Positions 30,890 through 40,811 of a stretch of 64,000 bases of DNA are shown piece by piece (the stretch's first letter is position 1; each line of letters begins with the position of its first letter). The stretch is from Methanobrevibacter arboriphilus (GTDB lineage Archaea; Methanobacteriota; Methanobacteria; Methanobacteriales; Methanobacteriaceae): positions 1,131,001 to 1,195,000 of the forward strand of contig NZ_AP019779.1 of assembly GCF_019669925.1 (NCBI RefSeq), written 5' to 3'. The translations under genes and the position numbers were made by a program. The notes beneath the pieces are model-generated. The model was not told the DNA's origin and ran no database searches. It was given only the letters and a program-made list of their open reading frames with translations.

Positions 30890-31810
30890 ATGATAGAATC
30901 ATATGAAAAAGCTGGGAAAATCGTTTCACAAGTCAGAAAAGATGCAATTAAAATTATAAAAGATGATTTACCAATATTAGACTTAGTAGAATTTGTAGAA
31001 AATGAAATTGAAAAAGCAGGAGCAGGAATAGCATTCCCCTGTAATGTTTCTGTAAATGAAATGACAGCTCATTATACCTCTCCATTTAATGATAAAACAA
31101 AAATATCTACTGGAGATTTAGTAAAATTAGATTTAGGAGCGCATATTGATGGTTATATAGCTGATTCTGCAATAACAGTAATGGTTCCTGGGAAAGATTT
31201 AGAAGAAAAGTATGATGATGATATTATAAATAAAAATAAAGAAATGATTGAAAGTTCAGATGCTGGGCTTGAAGCAGCCATTAATACAGTGAAACCAGGT
31301 GTTGAAATTGGTAAAATAGGCAAAGCTGTTCAAGAAGCTATAAATAGTTATGGATTTAATCCAGTATCTAATTTAACAGGACATAGTTTAGAACAATGGA
31401 ATTTACACTCTGGTTTATCAATCCCTAGTGTTGATGATAAAAGCATCACAAAATTAAAAGAAGGAGATGTAATAGCTATAGAACCATTTGCAACAGATGG
31501 AGTTGGCTGGGTAACTGATACTCCAAATACATACATATTTAGATATTTAAAGGATAAACCTTTCAGGATGGCACATACTACAAAAGTTCTAAGTGAAATA
31601 AAAACAAACTACAATACACTACCCTTTTCTATCAGATGGCTAACAGAAAAATTCAATCCAAATCGATTAAATAGTTCTATGAGGCAACTTTCACAAGCAA
31701 TGGCAATATATCCCTATCCTGCATTAAAAGAAAAAACTAATTGTTGGGTTTCTCAAAGTGAACATACTGTTATTGTTGAAGGAGACAGTTGTACTATAAC
31801 AACCAAATAA
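30890..31810 (+). CDS. map: Methionine aminopeptidase, type II
   Basis: A 306-residue metalloprotease that removes the initiator methionine from new proteins. The pita-bread-fold ligands are readable: LDLGAHIDGYIADSA (two Asp, near residues 82-96), GHSLEQWNLHSG (His, near 164), AIEPFATDG (Glu, near 197) and QSEHTVIV (Glu, near 289). The extra helical insert of about 60 residues (NTLPFSIRWLTEKFNP region) marks it as type II, the archaeal/eukaryotic form. The start is an ATG with weak GATG upstream. Confidence 0.95.
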   Translation: MIESYEKAGKIVSQVRKDAIKIIKDDLPILDLVEFVENEIEKAGAGIAFPCNVSVNEMTAHYTSPFNDKTKISTGDLVKLDLGAHIDGYIADSAITVMVPGKDLEEKYDDDIINKNKEMIESSDAGLEAAINTVKPGVEIGKIGKAVQEAINSYGFNPVSNLTGHSLEQWNLHSGLSIPSVDDKSITKLKEGDVIAIEPFATDGVGWVTDTPNTYIFRYLKDKPFRMAHTTKVLSEIKTNYNTLPFSIRWLTEKFNPNRLNSSMRQLSQAMAIYPYPALKEKTNCWVSQSEHTVIVEGDSCTITTK

Positions 31811-32409
31811 TCAATCTATGTAAATTTACATAAAAATTCAGCTAATATCTTTTTTATTTTTAATATAATTTTTATATTTTTAAGATAGGTATTATTATTT
31901 TTAAGATGTATAAAGTTAAAAATAACATTTTTGATCTAATAATTAAAAATTTTTAGTTATTAAGAAATCAAAAATTTCTTAATTTTATAAAAATAAAAAA
32001 TTTTTATAATTATTAAAATTATTTAAATAATAATATTTAGATCAATAAAGCTTTTATTTTAGATAATAAGACTGTTTTTAATAGTAAGATTATTATAATT
32101 ATTATATTATTTTTATTGTATTATTAATTAATAATAATTTTAATATAATAATTTTAATAATAATTTTGTTAATAACAATTATCTCAAAAATATTATGATA
32201 TGTAATAATATTATAATATATAAAAGTATTAATGATATTTAAAAATAGTATAATATGCAAAAATATTATGATATACAAATAGCATTATATGTAACAGTAT
32301 TATGATGTATTAAACTGTTATGATATTTAAAAATAGTATAATTTATTATATTATTAAAAGGATTATATATTGAAAAATTTAAAAATAAAAATAAAAAATG
32401 AAAATAGAA
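31811..32409. other. Spacer with hairpin and direct repeats
   Basis: No gene seen between convergent map and frhB. A perfect 9-base stem (TTAAGAAAT and ATTTCTTAA, 5-base loop) lies at about 31961-31983. The segment GATATTTAAAAATAGTATAA occurs twice, near 32233 and 32330, within a run of looser repeats built on AATATTATGATAT. Confidence 0.55.
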
Positions 32410-33255
32410 TTAGAATGGAACAGGGAGTCCCAATTCTCTTCTACTATCACTTTCTTTCTTAGCATTGTCTTTTTTACCTTTTGATAGTTTTTCAAGTAAT
32501 GGTAAACCTGGTTTTACATCATCCATGGATTTAATTTCGATAATACCAGCTTCAACAGCCTGATCGAAAATGGATATACCAGCTTCAGTTCTTTTAAGAA
32601 CAGTAGACCAACCATCTGGAGAACCAACAGAACCTGTAGATACATCTGCTAACTCAGCAGTGTAATCAGGACATATATTACATCCTGCTTGTTCATATCC
32701 ATGAGTTTCTTTTAATGGAAGACCAATATCTTCGCCTAAAGCATTAATCCAGAATTTACCTTTTCCAATATCCATTTTTTCAGTTACTTCAGGTGAAGAT
32801 TTCATCTTTTCACTGATGAAAGTTTCAAGTGAAGCAAATGGGAAATTTTCCATACAGAAAATACCAACAATTAAAGATAATTTATCAGCTAAGAATCTTG
32901 TTCCAAATGGATAAGATTGTGTTTTTCTAATACCTTGTAATTGACACGGAATTGCAACAGTACCGACTTTTTCAAGCCCATATTGTCTAACAGCTTTTTT
33001 CAATGCCCATACATTAGGGGAAAAAGTGTATTTTGTTCCTGCTGCAGAAAGAATTTCATCAGAAGTCATAGCAACTAATGGTTCTGGTTTCCATAACTCT
33101 TCACTAGGTCCTGCTACTACAGCTCCTTCAATAATACCTTCATCTAATGCATAAGATAATAATGCAGTTACTATTCCACCATCTTGTGAGACTTTTTGGA
33201 TTTGTTTATCAGTAGCTCTTGCAGATACAGCTTCTTTATAAGTACCTAATACCAT
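32410..33255 (-). CDS. frhB: F420-reducing hydrogenase subunit beta
   Basis: A 281-residue iron-sulfur flavoprotein that binds FAD and coenzyme F420 and passes electrons from the hydrogenase to F420. FrhB landmarks: [20 protein letters not shown] near residues 24-43, the cysteine segments [11 protein letters not shown] near 101, GIFCMENFP near 132 and [16 protein letters not shown] near 191 that hold a 4Fe-4S cluster and flavin, and [13 protein letters not shown] near 208. It is the last gene of frhA-frhD-frhG-frhB, 12 bases after frhG. Confidence 0.96.
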   Translation of the reverse strand: MVLGTYKEAVSARATDKQIQKVSQDGGIVTALLSYALDEGIIEGAVVAGPSEELWKPEPLVAMTSDEILSAAGTKYTFSPNVWALKKAVRQYGLEKVGTVAIPCQLQGIRKTQSYPFGTRFLADKLSLIVGIFCMENFPFASLETFISEKMKSSPEVTEKMDIGKGKFWINALGEDIGLPLKETHGYEQAGCNICPDYTAELADVSTGSVGSPDGWSTVLKRTEAGISIFDQAVEAGIIEIKSMDDVKPGLPLLEKLSKGKKDNAKKESDSRRELGLPVPF

Positions 33256-33267
33256 TTTTAAACCCTC

Positions 33268-34119
33268 CTATAGTCCTAAATCCTTATTGATCTGTTCTGC
33301 AGGGAACCAGCTTCTTGGACAGTGAGTGTAACATATACCACATTTAATACATCTGTCTATATTGACTTCTGGTCTACCTTCTCTCATATCAATAGCTCTT
33401 GTTTGACAAGCCATTGCACAAGTTCCACATCCAGTACAAAGGGACTTATTAACAATATTTTTTTGTAAGTCACAACCACAGTTATATGTACAACCTGCAA
33501 TATCTAACATAGGTTGTAAATAATCCATGTCTCCATTAATAAGCGCAACTACAGTTTTAGCTACAATCTCTGGAGAAACAGGACAACCTGGAATTGCACA
33601 ATCAACTTGTACTATATCTCCAATTGGTAAAAATGCTTCATGTTTTGGCTGTGCTTGTTGTCCACCACGAGAGAATCGTGTGAAACATCCATTCATAGCA
33701 CAAGACCCAAAAGCACATACTAATTTAGATTTTTCTCTTAATTTTTTAAGTTCATGCATACTATGTTCATCTTGTAAACAGACAGACCCTTCTACTAATG
33801 CTAAGTCCATTTCTGGCATGTCATCAATCATTTGTGGATTATTTTGGTTATTACCATCTTCATACCACACATCTACTAAGGTTTGTCCATATACAATATC
33901 TACCATATCAGTAAGTAGGTCGGCGAGTATGTCATAATTTTCTGTTAATGCCATACCATCACCAGAACACCCACTCAAATGAATATATCCTATTCTTGGT
34001 TTATCAGCCACTTTTTCAACCTCCTGTTGTGAAGATTCATCATCTTTTGGCTTAATTGGCTTAGCTTGTTTTTCTGGCTTACCTCCAAGTCCTAAAAATC
34101 TTTTAATTCTTGCAAGCAT
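33268..34119 (-). CDS. frhG: F420-reducing hydrogenase subunit gamma
   Basis: A 283-residue small subunit of the [NiFe] hydrogenase. The proximal cluster region includes SGCSGDGM near residue 50, [10 protein letters not shown] near 138 and [11 protein letters not shown] near 176. Two further 4Fe-4S clusters sit in the C-terminal ferredoxin-like part ([12 protein letters not shown] and [13 protein letters not shown]). The chain relays electrons from the Ni-Fe site in FrhA to FrhB. The N-terminal 40 residues are a Lys-rich tail. Spacing is 3 bases from frhD and 12 to frhB. Confidence 0.96.
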   Translation of the reverse strand: MLARIKRFLGLGGKPEKQAKPIKPKDDESSQQEVEKVADKPRIGYIHLSGCSGDGMALTENYDILADLLTDMVDIVYGQTLVDVWYEDGNNQNNPQMIDDMPEMDLALVEGSVCLQDEHSMHELKKLREKSKLVCAFGSCAMNGCFTRFSRGGQQAQPKHEAFLPIGDIVQVDCAIPGCPVSPEIVAKTVVALINGDMDYLQPMLDIAGCTYNCGCDLQKNIVNKSLCTGCGTCAMACQTRAIDMREGRPEVNIDRCIKCGICYTHCPRSWFPAEQINKDLGL

Positions 34120-34122
34120 TTG

Positions 34123-34593
34123 CTAAACCCCTATTTCTTTTAAAATCATCTCAATGGCTTCAGGGATTGCATTTTTAACAGGCTCTGATAAGCCCATTTC
34201 CACATTTGGTGCAGAAATTTCCTTAGGTTTACACCCTACAATAACTACTTCAATGTCTTTAGCTAAGTCATGAAGAGGTTCTTCAACTGGCCAAGAATGA
34301 ACATTTTCATATGCTCCTCTTGGCATATCATAGGGACTAAAAATTTTTAGAGTTCCTGGTTCTGCATCAAACTCCACAACATCAATTACTATTAACTTTT
34401 TCCAACTTTCATGTGGCAAAGTAAATATAAAGTGTGTTGCACCAGTTCCTGCATCAATAAACATGGTGTCATTTGGCATTTCTTTATCTTTAAAATAGTC
34501 TTCTAAAGCATTAATAACTTCTGGACCGAAACCATCATCCTTAAAGAGTATGTTTCCGCATCCAACAACTAATATTTCTGCATCATATGGCAT
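34123..34593 (-). CDS. frhD: F420-reducing hydrogenase maturation endopeptidase
   Basis: A 156-residue protease of the HybD/HycI family that clips the C-terminus of FrhA after nickel insertion. The first motif [17 protein letters not shown] (residues 11-27) carries a nickel-sensing Asp, and [12 protein letters not shown] near 43 carries the second. It lies between frhA and frhG in the usual frhADGB order, with an 81-base gap from frhA. The C-terminal tail of FrhA that it would remove is present. Confidence 0.94.
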   Translation of the reverse strand: MPYDAEILVVGCGNILFKDDGFGPEVINALEDYFKDKEMPNDTMFIDAGTGATHFIFTLPHESWKKLIVIDVVEFDAEPGTLKIFSPYDMPRGAYENVHSWPVEEPLHDLAKDIEVVIVGCKPKEISAPNVEMGLSEPVKNAIPEAIEMILKEIGV

Positions 34594-34674
34594 GTTTTTC
34601 CCTTCAATAATCCATTAATAATAACGATTGTATTGTAAAATTAAATAATTAACTTTACTAAAATCATATATTAA

Positions 34675-35892
34675 TTAGATTTTTACCATTTCGTTTTTAA
34701 CGACACTCTTGTCTTCATCATCAACTACCATTACATGAGTAGCACAGGATAAACAAGGGTCATAAGCTCGTATAACATGAGGTCCCCATTCATGATGGAA
34801 TCCTTCAGTAGCAGGACCCATAGTTGGAATATTCCAAGTAGTAGGTACTAATGCACTATAGAATTGAGTTTTACCATCGGCAACTTGTGCCATGTGAACA
34901 TCTAAACCTCTTGGTCCTTCAATTGCTCCAATACCAAGCTTATTTGTTCCTCTAGGATCAAAGTCAGCTAAAGTATTTGCTGAAGTATCTAATTCATCTA
35001 AGATGGCAATTGCTCTAGAAAGATGGGATTTCATTTCAACAGCTCTAGCAACATGCTGAGCTACAACTCCTCTTTCATTAAAGCCTCCAAACTTAACAGC
35101 TCTTGCTCTTGGACCAGTTTCTACGTTAACACCATCATATAAAGGAATGGTTGAACAAGCTCTTTTAGCTATTTCAGGGTCATCATACCAACTTTCAGGC
35201 ATTATCTCAGTAAATCTATCTAAGTCAAAGTATTCTCTTTTACCATAGATCTTATCACTTGCAAAAACAGGTTGATTATGTACACCTAATCCTGCAGGGA
35301 ATTCTTTATCAGCAACTAAACCAGTGATTAACTCTACATGAGCATCAACGACAGGTACTAGTGCTTTTAATCTTGAATATAATTTTTTCCTAGCTAATTC
35401 AGTAATATTACTAGCCATACCACCAATTCTAATATCAGATGGGTGGATACCTTCACCAGCAACCATATCTACAACATATTGTGCATTTTTTCTTATTGTA
35501 GAAACACTGTTAACAGCATCAGCAAATAAGTTTTCTGGCACAACGTCGGTAGCTATTAAAAAGTGATGTATAGCATGACTGTTGACTGTATGTGCAGCTA
35601 AGGTTAATTCTCTCAACAATTGACCGGCCTTTGGGACTTCAATATTTAATGAGTCATCCATTGCCTCTACGGAAGCTAAAGTATGAGGTATTGGGCAGAC
35701 ACCACAAATCCTCTGACACATAACTGGTGCAGTCTCAGGTGCTTTACCAGCTACGAGTTTCTCTAAGCCTCTAACAGGAGTGATACTAAAGTATCTTCCT
35801 TTGGTAACTATCCCTTCATCATCGACTTCCATGACAAGCTCAGCATGCCCTTCCTGACGAGATGTAGGAGATATAACTATTTTTTCGCTCAA
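34675..35892 (-). CDS. frhA: F420-reducing hydrogenase subunit alpha
   Basis: A 405-residue large subunit carrying the Ni-Fe active site of the F420-reducing hydrogenase, which gives reduced F420 for methanogenesis. The four ligand cysteines are in [13 protein letters not shown] (near residue 61) and DPCLSCATH near the C-terminus; cleavage after that His would release the last 19 residues. All four are Cys, with no selenocysteine codon. The start is taken as TTG 35892, giving [21 protein letters not shown] lies five bases upstream, and the longer GTG start at 35901 falls inside it. First gene of the operon. Confidence 0.96.
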   Translation of the reverse strand: MSEKIVISPTSRQEGHAELVMEVDDEGIVTKGRYFSITPVRGLEKLVAGKAPETAPVMCQRICGVCPIPHTLASVEAMDDSLNIEVPKAGQLLRELTLAAHTVNSHAIHHFLIATDVVPENLFADAVNSVSTIRKNAQYVVDMVAGEGIHPSDIRIGGMASNITELARKKLYSRLKALVPVVDAHVELITGLVADKEFPAGLGVHNQPVFASDKIYGKREYFDLDRFTEIMPESWYDDPEIAKRACSTIPLYDGVNVETGPRARAVKFGGFNERGVVAQHVARAVEMKSHLSRAIAILDELDTSANTLADFDPRGTNKLGIGAIEGPRGLDVHMAQVADGKTQFYSALVPTTWNIPTMGPATEGFHHEWGPHVIRAYDPCLSCATHVMVVDDEDKSVVKNEMVKI

Positions 35893-36732
35893 ATGTGTCA
35901 CCTCTTTATTTATAAAAAATTAGAAACTAACAAATATATTTTACATAACTCTTTATTAATAAAGTTTCCATTTGAAAAAAAAGGAAACATTTATATATTA
36001 TAAAGTGAAGTTTAGGCTTGGTTAAAAAACAGTTTTTTAATAAAAATTTTAAGCTAAGTATTAATCAAAGAATAAAAATCAAATAGTTACTTAAAAGAAA
36101 AAATAAGAAAAAATAACTAAAAAACAAGCAAATGAATGAAATTTAGGCAAAACAAAAAATTTATTAAAAATTAATTAATAATCAATTAAAAACTATAAAT
36201 TAAAATATAAATATAAAATTCAAATCAAAAGATTATAAATCAATAGTATAATATAAAATTATCAAAATTTAAACTAGATACAATTAAGAATTTTATAATT
36301 TTAAATTATATAATCTTATATATTATAATTTAAACTAGCAATACTTAATAATATTATAATTTAAACTATATAATTAAAAATATTATTTATAATTAAAATA
36401 TCCAAGTTTATATCAAATAATAAGTTATCTACTAAATAATAATTATCTAAAAATTATCTAAAATAAAGTTAAAACTCCATAGAATAAACTTTAAACAATA
36501 AAACAATGATAAAAAAGAAATAAAACACTATTAAAAAAGAAAAAATAATTATTTAAGTAATAAAATAGAACAACAGAAAGATATATTAAGTAATTAGAAT
36601 ATATAATATCATGTATAATTATGTTAAGTTATATTAAATAAGAATAAAAAAAATAAAAAATAAACAAAAAAAGAAGATCTTATTAAATAACTTGTAAAAA
36701 GCATAATAATACCAAACCTAAGAGGTAATTAA
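35893..36732. other. Divergent spacer with the frh promoter
   Basis: No gene seen in 840 bases. On the minus strand a TATA-like TATATAAATG lies at about 35988-35997, placing a start of transcription near 35965 and a leader of about 70 bases for frhA. The rest is A-rich sequence with loose near-repeats of AATTTAAACTA at 36265-36370. Confidence 0.5.
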
Positions 36733-37203
36733 ATGAAAAGTTCAAACATAATTATTTCAGTTATAATAGTTTTATGTATAGCTGCTGGAGTAACAGCTTA
36801 TAGTGTAACCAATCCAGATAATAGCATATTTAGTCTTCCAGGTTATACTCCAGATAGTAGTTCTAGTGATGCTGGTTCTTCTGGAGTTGGAGATGTAAAT
36901 GGAACAAATAATAATAACAATAATGGAGCTAGTAACAGTGGTGGCTCAAGTGGATCATCATCAAATAGTGGAGGATCTACAAATGGAAATTCTGGAAGTG
37001 GTGGCGATTCGTCCCAGGGAGGTATGACTGCATCCCAAGCTAAACAAATAGCTCAAGGTGTAATTCAAGAGCCAGGAGCATATGCAGGAGATGCACAATG
37101 GGATAGTTCTATACAAATGTGGGTTGTTAAAGTCTATGATAAAAATGGTAATGTAGTAGACGGTATTGGCGTAGAACCAAACGGACACACAAATAGAGTA
37201 TAA
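36733..37203 (+). CDS. Exported protein with Ser/Gly/Asn linker and PepSY-like domain
   Basis: A 156-residue protein of unknown function. A signal anchor covers residues 5-23, followed by about 70 residues of Ser, Gly and Asn. The last 60 residues (SQAKQIAQGVIQEPGAYAGD, then MWVVKVYDKNGNVVDGIGV) have the helix-plus-strands pattern of a PepSY domain, a fold often found on cell-surface proteins that restrain proteases. A small protein with a similar domain follows 35 bases later. An AGAGG ribosome binding site precedes the ATG. Confidence 0.72.
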   Translation: MKSSNIIISVIIVLCIAAGVTAYSVTNPDNSIFSLPGYTPDSSSSDAGSSGVGDVNGTNNNNNNGASNSGGSSGSSSNSGGSTNGNSGSGGDSSQGGMTASQAKQIAQGVIQEPGAYAGDAQWDSSIQMWVVKVYDKNGNVVDGIGVEPNGHTNRV

Positions 37204-37238
37204 CTAAAAATATTCATAATCATGAGAGGCGGAAATAT

Positions 37239-37436
37239 ATGATAAATGAAGAAGAAGCACAATTAATTGCTTCAAAATATATTGAAGAAAAAGAAGCAAT
37301 AGCTGGAACACCAAGATTAAAAGAAATGGACAATAATTTAGTTTATATTGTTCCTATACTTATAAATGAAGTCATCGTTGGAGAAATCCATATAAATAGT
37401 GAAACTGGCGAAAATCTTGGTGGAGCTGGTTGCTAA
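37239..37436 (+). CDS. Small PepSY-like protein
   Basis: A 65-residue protein without signal peptide. It has a PepSY-like layout: an N-terminal helix (EEEAQLIASKYIEEKEA) and two strands (NLVYIVPILINEVIVGEIHI, then NSETGENLGG), ending in GAGC. It may be a cytosolic counterpart of the exported protein just upstream, whose C-terminal domain looks similar. The ribosome binding site GAGAGGCGG lies upstream. The next gene (PAC2 family) follows after 28 bases, so the three genes are probably one operon. Confidence 0.7.
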   Translation: MINEEEAQLIASKYIEEKEAIAGTPRLKEMDNNLVYIVPILINEVIVGEIHINSETGENLGGAGC

Positions 37437-37464
37437 TTAAAATTTAAGAATAGGGTTGAATCAA

Positions 37465-38178
37465 ATGATAGTGGAAACTAAAACTGATTGTTGTAAAATA
37501 GTTTCAGAAGATATAGAAGATGCAATTGTACTTGAAGGTTCCCCAAACGCAGGGCTTATTGGGAACATAATAGGTTGGTTATTAGTAGATAACCTAAAAA
37601 TGAGAGAAATTGGTTATATTGAATCAAAACATTTTCCTCCATTGGCAGTATTATACAAAGGTATAGCATTACATCCTTTTAGAATATATGAAGGAGAAGG
37701 ATTAGTACTATTTTTATCAGATTTTATAGTTCCACAAGAAGTTGTTTTTGATATGACAAATGTGATAGTTGACTGGATGGATAAAAATAACAGCAAAGAA
37801 TTATTAACATTTAATAGTGCACTTGTTAGAGAAAAAATGAATCCCGCAGGTGCGGTTGCTAACTCAACAGAAGCACTAGATAAACTAAAAGAAAAAGATC
37901 TTCCAATAATGCAAATGGGAAATATAAATGGAATTTCAGGAACTTTATTGACCCAATCTGCACAAAAAAATATCCCTGCTACATGTATCCTTGCAGAAAC
38001 TCTAACACAATATCCTGATCCACGAGCTGCTGCTGAAGCAGTTCAAGGACTTAATAAACTACTTGATATGGATATCGATTATGAGCCACTTATAAAAGAA
38101 GCTCAAGATATTGAATCAAGACTTCAAAAACTAGCTGAAGAAGTTACAAAAGATCCTCAACCACCTATTTATATGTAA
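37465..38178 (+). CDS. PAC2-family (proteasome assembly chaperone-like) protein
   Basis: A 237-residue protein of the PAC2 family, related to eukaryotic proteasome assembly chaperone 2 and to archaeal PbaA/PbaB; the archaeal members' clients are not all known. Family landmarks: [20 protein letters not shown] near residue 20, [20 protein letters not shown] near 56, and [16 protein letters not shown] near 155. ATG 37465 is chosen over a TTG at 37456, since AGGG lies at 37452-37455. A terminator hairpin overlaps the stop codon. Confidence 0.85.
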   Translation: MIVETKTDCCKIVSEDIEDAIVLEGSPNAGLIGNIIGWLLVDNLKMREIGYIESKHFPPLAVLYKGIALHPFRIYEGEGLVLFLSDFIVPQEVVFDMTNVIVDWMDKNNSKELLTFNSALVREKMNPAGAVANSTEALDKLKEKDLPIMQMGNINGISGTLLTQSAQKNIPATCILAETLTQYPDPRAAAEAVQGLNKLLDMDIDYEPLIKEAQDIESRLQKLAEEVTKDPQPPIYM

Positions 38179-38212
38179 ATAGCTATTTTTGCTATTTACA
38201 ACTATTTTTTTA
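38174..38212 (+). terminator. Hairpin terminator overlapping the PAC2 stop codon
   Basis: TGTAAATAGC (38174-38183) and GCTATTTACA (38191-38200) form a perfect 10-base stem with a T-rich loop, followed by ACTA and a T run. The stop codon TAA at 38176-38178 is in the stem. Confidence 0.7.
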
Positions 38213-38542
38213 TAATTTTTATAATATATATTAATGTTAATTTTAATGTTAAGTTTAAATATTAAAAAGTTCAAAATATATTTTTCAACTATTTCTACAG
38301 AAAAAAATTAGCTCTAAAAATAAATATTAAAAAGAAATATATTTATATAAGAGTTATGTTTATATAGTAAAAAGTACAATAATTTATTATTCTGTAAATC
38401 ATAAGTATATCTAACAATAATATGATACAACAGAAAAAAAACATTAATTAAAACCTATTTATTCAATAAATAAAATAAATAAGGTTAAAAAGAAGAAAAA
38501 AACTTCAGTGAATAAAAAAATAAAACATATACATATTCATAT
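38179..38542. other. AT-rich spacer before the tRNA-Arg pair
   Basis: Apart from the terminator at its left end, no gene or clear element is seen before the tRNA-Arg(TCT) gene. Confidence 0.5.
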
Positions 38543-38617
38543 GGACCGGTGGCCCAGTCTGGATAAGGCGACGGACTTCTAATCCGTAGATCGAGGGTTC
38601 AAATCCCTCCCGGCCCG
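38543..38617 (+). tRNA. trnR: tRNA-Arg (TCT)
   Basis: GGACCGG faces CCGGCCC in the acceptor stem, anticodon loop CTTCTAA (TCT), T arm GAGGG, TTCAAAT, CCCTC, discriminator G73. One acceptor mismatch is seen (A3 opposite C70). It lies 99 bases upstream of tRNA-Arg(CCT) and shares its T arm and flanks. Confidence 0.92.
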
Positions 38618-38716
38618 TACCTATCTTTTCATTTTAAAAAAAAATAAAATTATTAAAACTTTAAAAAAGTTCATTTTTTTTCAAAAAATACTATTTTTCA
38701 TAAAAATCTATTTTAA

Positions 38717-38790
38717 GGGCTTGTGGCCTAGTTTGGAAAGGCGCATGACTCCTAATCTTGCGATCGAGGGTTCAAATCCCTCCAAGTCCG
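38717..38790 (+). tRNA. trnR: tRNA-Arg (CCT), apparent source of downstream remnants
   Basis: GGGCTTG pairs with CAAGTCC (one G-U), D arm GCCT/AGGC, anticodon loop CTCCTAA (CCT), T arm GAGGG, TTCAAAT, CCCTC, G73. A T-T mismatch sits at 29-41 in the anticodon stem. The gene is otherwise complete and is the best of a series of related copies at 39000, 48186, 48433, 50142, 51898 and 52027, all on the same strand. Confidence 0.88.
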
Positions 38791-38815
38791 TATGCTAAAT
38801 TTAACATAAAGAGAT

Positions 38816-38971
38816 ATAGATTAAACACTAAATAAAATACTAATTTTTAGAATACCCCAACTATTCTTATAGAAACTATTAATTAAACTACTATATTTCA
38901 AGAATCTATTAGTTTAAAATGATGGAAATATAAGAATAAGTTATTAAAAAGAAGAATATTAAAAAGTAGAC
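38816..38971. repeat. About 155-base diverged direct repeat, copy 1
   Basis: This stretch matches 39702-39855 along its whole length with scattered substitutions; shared blocks include GATTAAACACT, AATAAAATACTAATTTT, AATGATG and TATTAAAAAGTAG. The two copies flank the exported-protein gene at 39141-39611 and tRNA remnant at 39000. Confidence 0.75.
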
Positions 38972-38999
38972 ATTTTAATAGTAAATAAAATTAATTTTA

Positions 39000-39031
39000 A
39001 GATTGAGAGTTTAAATCATTTCCAAGTTCGT
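39000..39031 (+). pseudogene. 3' remnant of tRNA-Arg (CCT)
   Basis: GATTGAGAGTTTAAATC, then ATTTCCAAGTTCGT, aligns with the 3' part of tRNA-Arg(CCT) (GATCGAGGGTTCAAATC, then CCTCCAAGTCCGT), differing by C-to-T and G-to-A changes and one C-to-A. The 5' half is missing. This is the form expected of an attachment-site remnant or a decayed gene copy. Confidence 0.75.
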
Positions 39032-39140
39032 TTGTTAATTTTTTGAAAAATCTAAAATAATTTATTAAAATAATTAAAAATTATTACTACTTATAAAATT
39101 TATAATTTTAATATACAAAAAATAAAAAAAAGTTTCCTAA

Positions 39141-39611
39141 TTAATTAGGAAATACAACACTATTTGCCATTTGAACAGCTAAATCCCTATCATAAACAGA
39201 AACTATAAAAACCGCCTTATCTTTTTCATCATTAATAACAATGATTGTTGTCATATTCTCATCTTGACCCCATTTAAAAGCTTTAGCATTAGATGAAAGA
39301 TTAGTTATATTAATCTCAGTTAAATTATTTAAAATAGGTTCAGATCTAATTAATTCTTCAATAAAACTTTTATCAGTGCCAGTTGTATAAGTATAAATTG
39401 AAATTCCTTTAATCATATCTTCATAAATATTTAAATCATTTTTTGCAAAATTTACATTAGATGGAACACTAATAATAACATTATCAAAAGTCTCATTCTT
39501 CATAGAATCAGAACTAGCAGGGCTTAAAAAATAAAAAACCCCTATTGCAGAAACAACAACCAAAAAAGCAATTATCACAACCAATATTATAGCAAAATTC
39601 TTATTACCCAT
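39141..39611 (-). CDS. Membrane-anchored exported protein, unknown function
   Basis: A 156-residue protein with a single N-terminal hydrophobic segment (about residues 5-28) and an extracellular-type domain of about 120 residues with several Asn-X-Thr/Ser sequons. The fold pattern (alternating strands and helices ending in DKAVFIVSVYDRDLAVQMAN) is not recognised with confidence. ATG 39611 has GGAGGTG ten bases upstream; the longer GTG start lies within that site. It is flanked by two diverged 155-base repeats, in the accessory region behind the tRNA-Arg genes. Confidence 0.7.
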   Translation of the reverse strand: MGNKNFAIILVVIIAFLVVVSAIGVFYFLSPASSDSMKNETFDNVIISVPSNVNFAKNDLNIYEDMIKGISIYTYTTGTDKSFIEELIRSEPILNNLTEINITNLSSNAKAFKWGQDENMTTIIVINDEKDKAVFIVSVYDRDLAVQMANSVVFPN

Positions 39612-39701
39612 AAAAAAATACACCTCCTAAAAAAACATAAGATAATATTAAATATACAACAAAATAATATATAAATATTACTAAAAAAAATAAAAATAAT
39701 A

Positions 39702-39855
39702 ATAGATTAAACACTTAATAAAATACTAATTTTCAAATATCCTATTTATTCTTACAAAACTTATTAAGTAAATTACTAAGTTTAAGTAACTATTGATTTG
39801 AAATGATGCAAACATTGAAATAAGTTTATTAAAGTAAAACTATTAAAAAGTAGCT
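39702..39855. repeat. About 155-base diverged direct repeat, copy 2
   Basis: Second copy of the repeat described at 38816-38971, in the same orientation. The spacing (about 886 bases) suggests a duplication by insertion of the segment that carries the gene at 39141-39611. Confidence 0.75.
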
Positions 39856-39879
39856 ACTTGAAAATATATAAGAAAGATA

Positions 39880-40194
39880 TTATAGTTTAAAATATCTATA
39901 GGTAAAATATATAAGCCCTACAATTGGAACAATGGCAAAAACCATGAGACCCCAAAAGAGTAAGCTTAAAATCATACTAATAAAAATTATTAGTGCTGCC
40001 AAACTTATAAGATATATAATTCCTTCTTTTGTATCAGTATCAAGAAATCCTTCTAATTCCCCATCATCATTAAGACGTTTAGGTAAAAAATATTTATTTA
40101 ATAAAATCGGCCCTAAAAAACACGCAATAAGTAAAACCATAGCAACCACAATAGCCAATACAGGATCCATATTTATATACTCAAAATAATTCAT
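39880..40194 (-). CDS. Small membrane protein, unknown function
   Basis: A 104-residue protein with three predicted transmembrane segments (about residues 12-32, 54-74 and 78-99) and a short charged loop (KYFLPKRLNDDGELEGF). No family was recognised. It starts 40 bases downstream of the similarly oriented small membrane protein at 40235-40528, and the two are likely cotranscribed. There is no strong ribosome binding site. Confidence 0.6.
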   Translation of the reverse strand: MNYFEYINMDPVLAIVVAMVLLIACFLGPILLNKYFLPKRLNDDGELEGFLDTDTKEGIIYLISLAALIIFISMILSLLFWGLMVFAIVPIVGLIYFTYRYFKL

Positions 40195-40234
40195 CTTTAA
40201 CCATCCATCTTATAATATAACTATATTTAATAAA

Positions 40235-40528
40235 CTATTCATTTTTCTCCTGTTTTTTCTTTTTTCTATCTTCAATACAACCAAGAATAACTCCCAAAAT
40301 CATTACAACAAACAAACCAACCGTTACTAATTGTGGAGGTTCTATTTTTACATTAATACTTAATAATGCAATTACAAATATAACATATAATAATATAGGG
40401 AATACCAAGTATTTTATTATCATATTTGTTTTCATTTGTTCTATAAACTGTTTTCTTAAATCATTATTAACTACTATAATTAAAATAAAAATAATTAATA
40501 ATATTAATTTAAAAAATAAAGCATCCAT
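40235..40528 (-). CDS. Small membrane protein, unknown function
   Basis: A 97-residue protein with three hydrophobic segments (about residues 3-22, 38-55 and 65-84) and a Lys-rich C-terminus (EDRKKKKQEKNE). No family was recognised. It lies upstream of another small membrane protein on the same strand, in the accessory region. Confidence 0.6.
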   Translation of the reverse strand: MDALFFKLILLIIFILIIVVNNDLRKQFIEQMKTNMIIKYLVFPILLYVIFVIALLSINVKIEPPQLVTVGLFVVMILGVILGCIEDRKKKKQEKNE

Positions 40529-40811
40529 TTTAAACCCACTGTAAATAATATTAAGTTATTTATATATAATAATTCCTCTATGAGTATAATGCATATTCAA
40601 TATATTTTAAAAACTCTTTCCTTTAATCTGTTAATTTGAAAAATCTCTTGTTAATTCTATCATACGATAATCATTCTATACAATTATCTGTATTTTTTAT
40701 TATTATAATTTTCTATATTAATCATCCAACAATACAGAATAAATGAATAATCTATTAGAAAAATTAATATTTAAATTAAGAATTTAAAAAGAAAATAAGA
40801 AAAGTATATGG

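Noticed and set aside
34675-35892. Selenocysteine in the hydrogenase large subunit
   Set aside because: All four active-site positions are ordinary Cys codons and there is no in-frame TGA.
39702-39855. Insertion sequence ends
   Set aside because: The copies are direct, not inverted, and no transposase frame lies between them.
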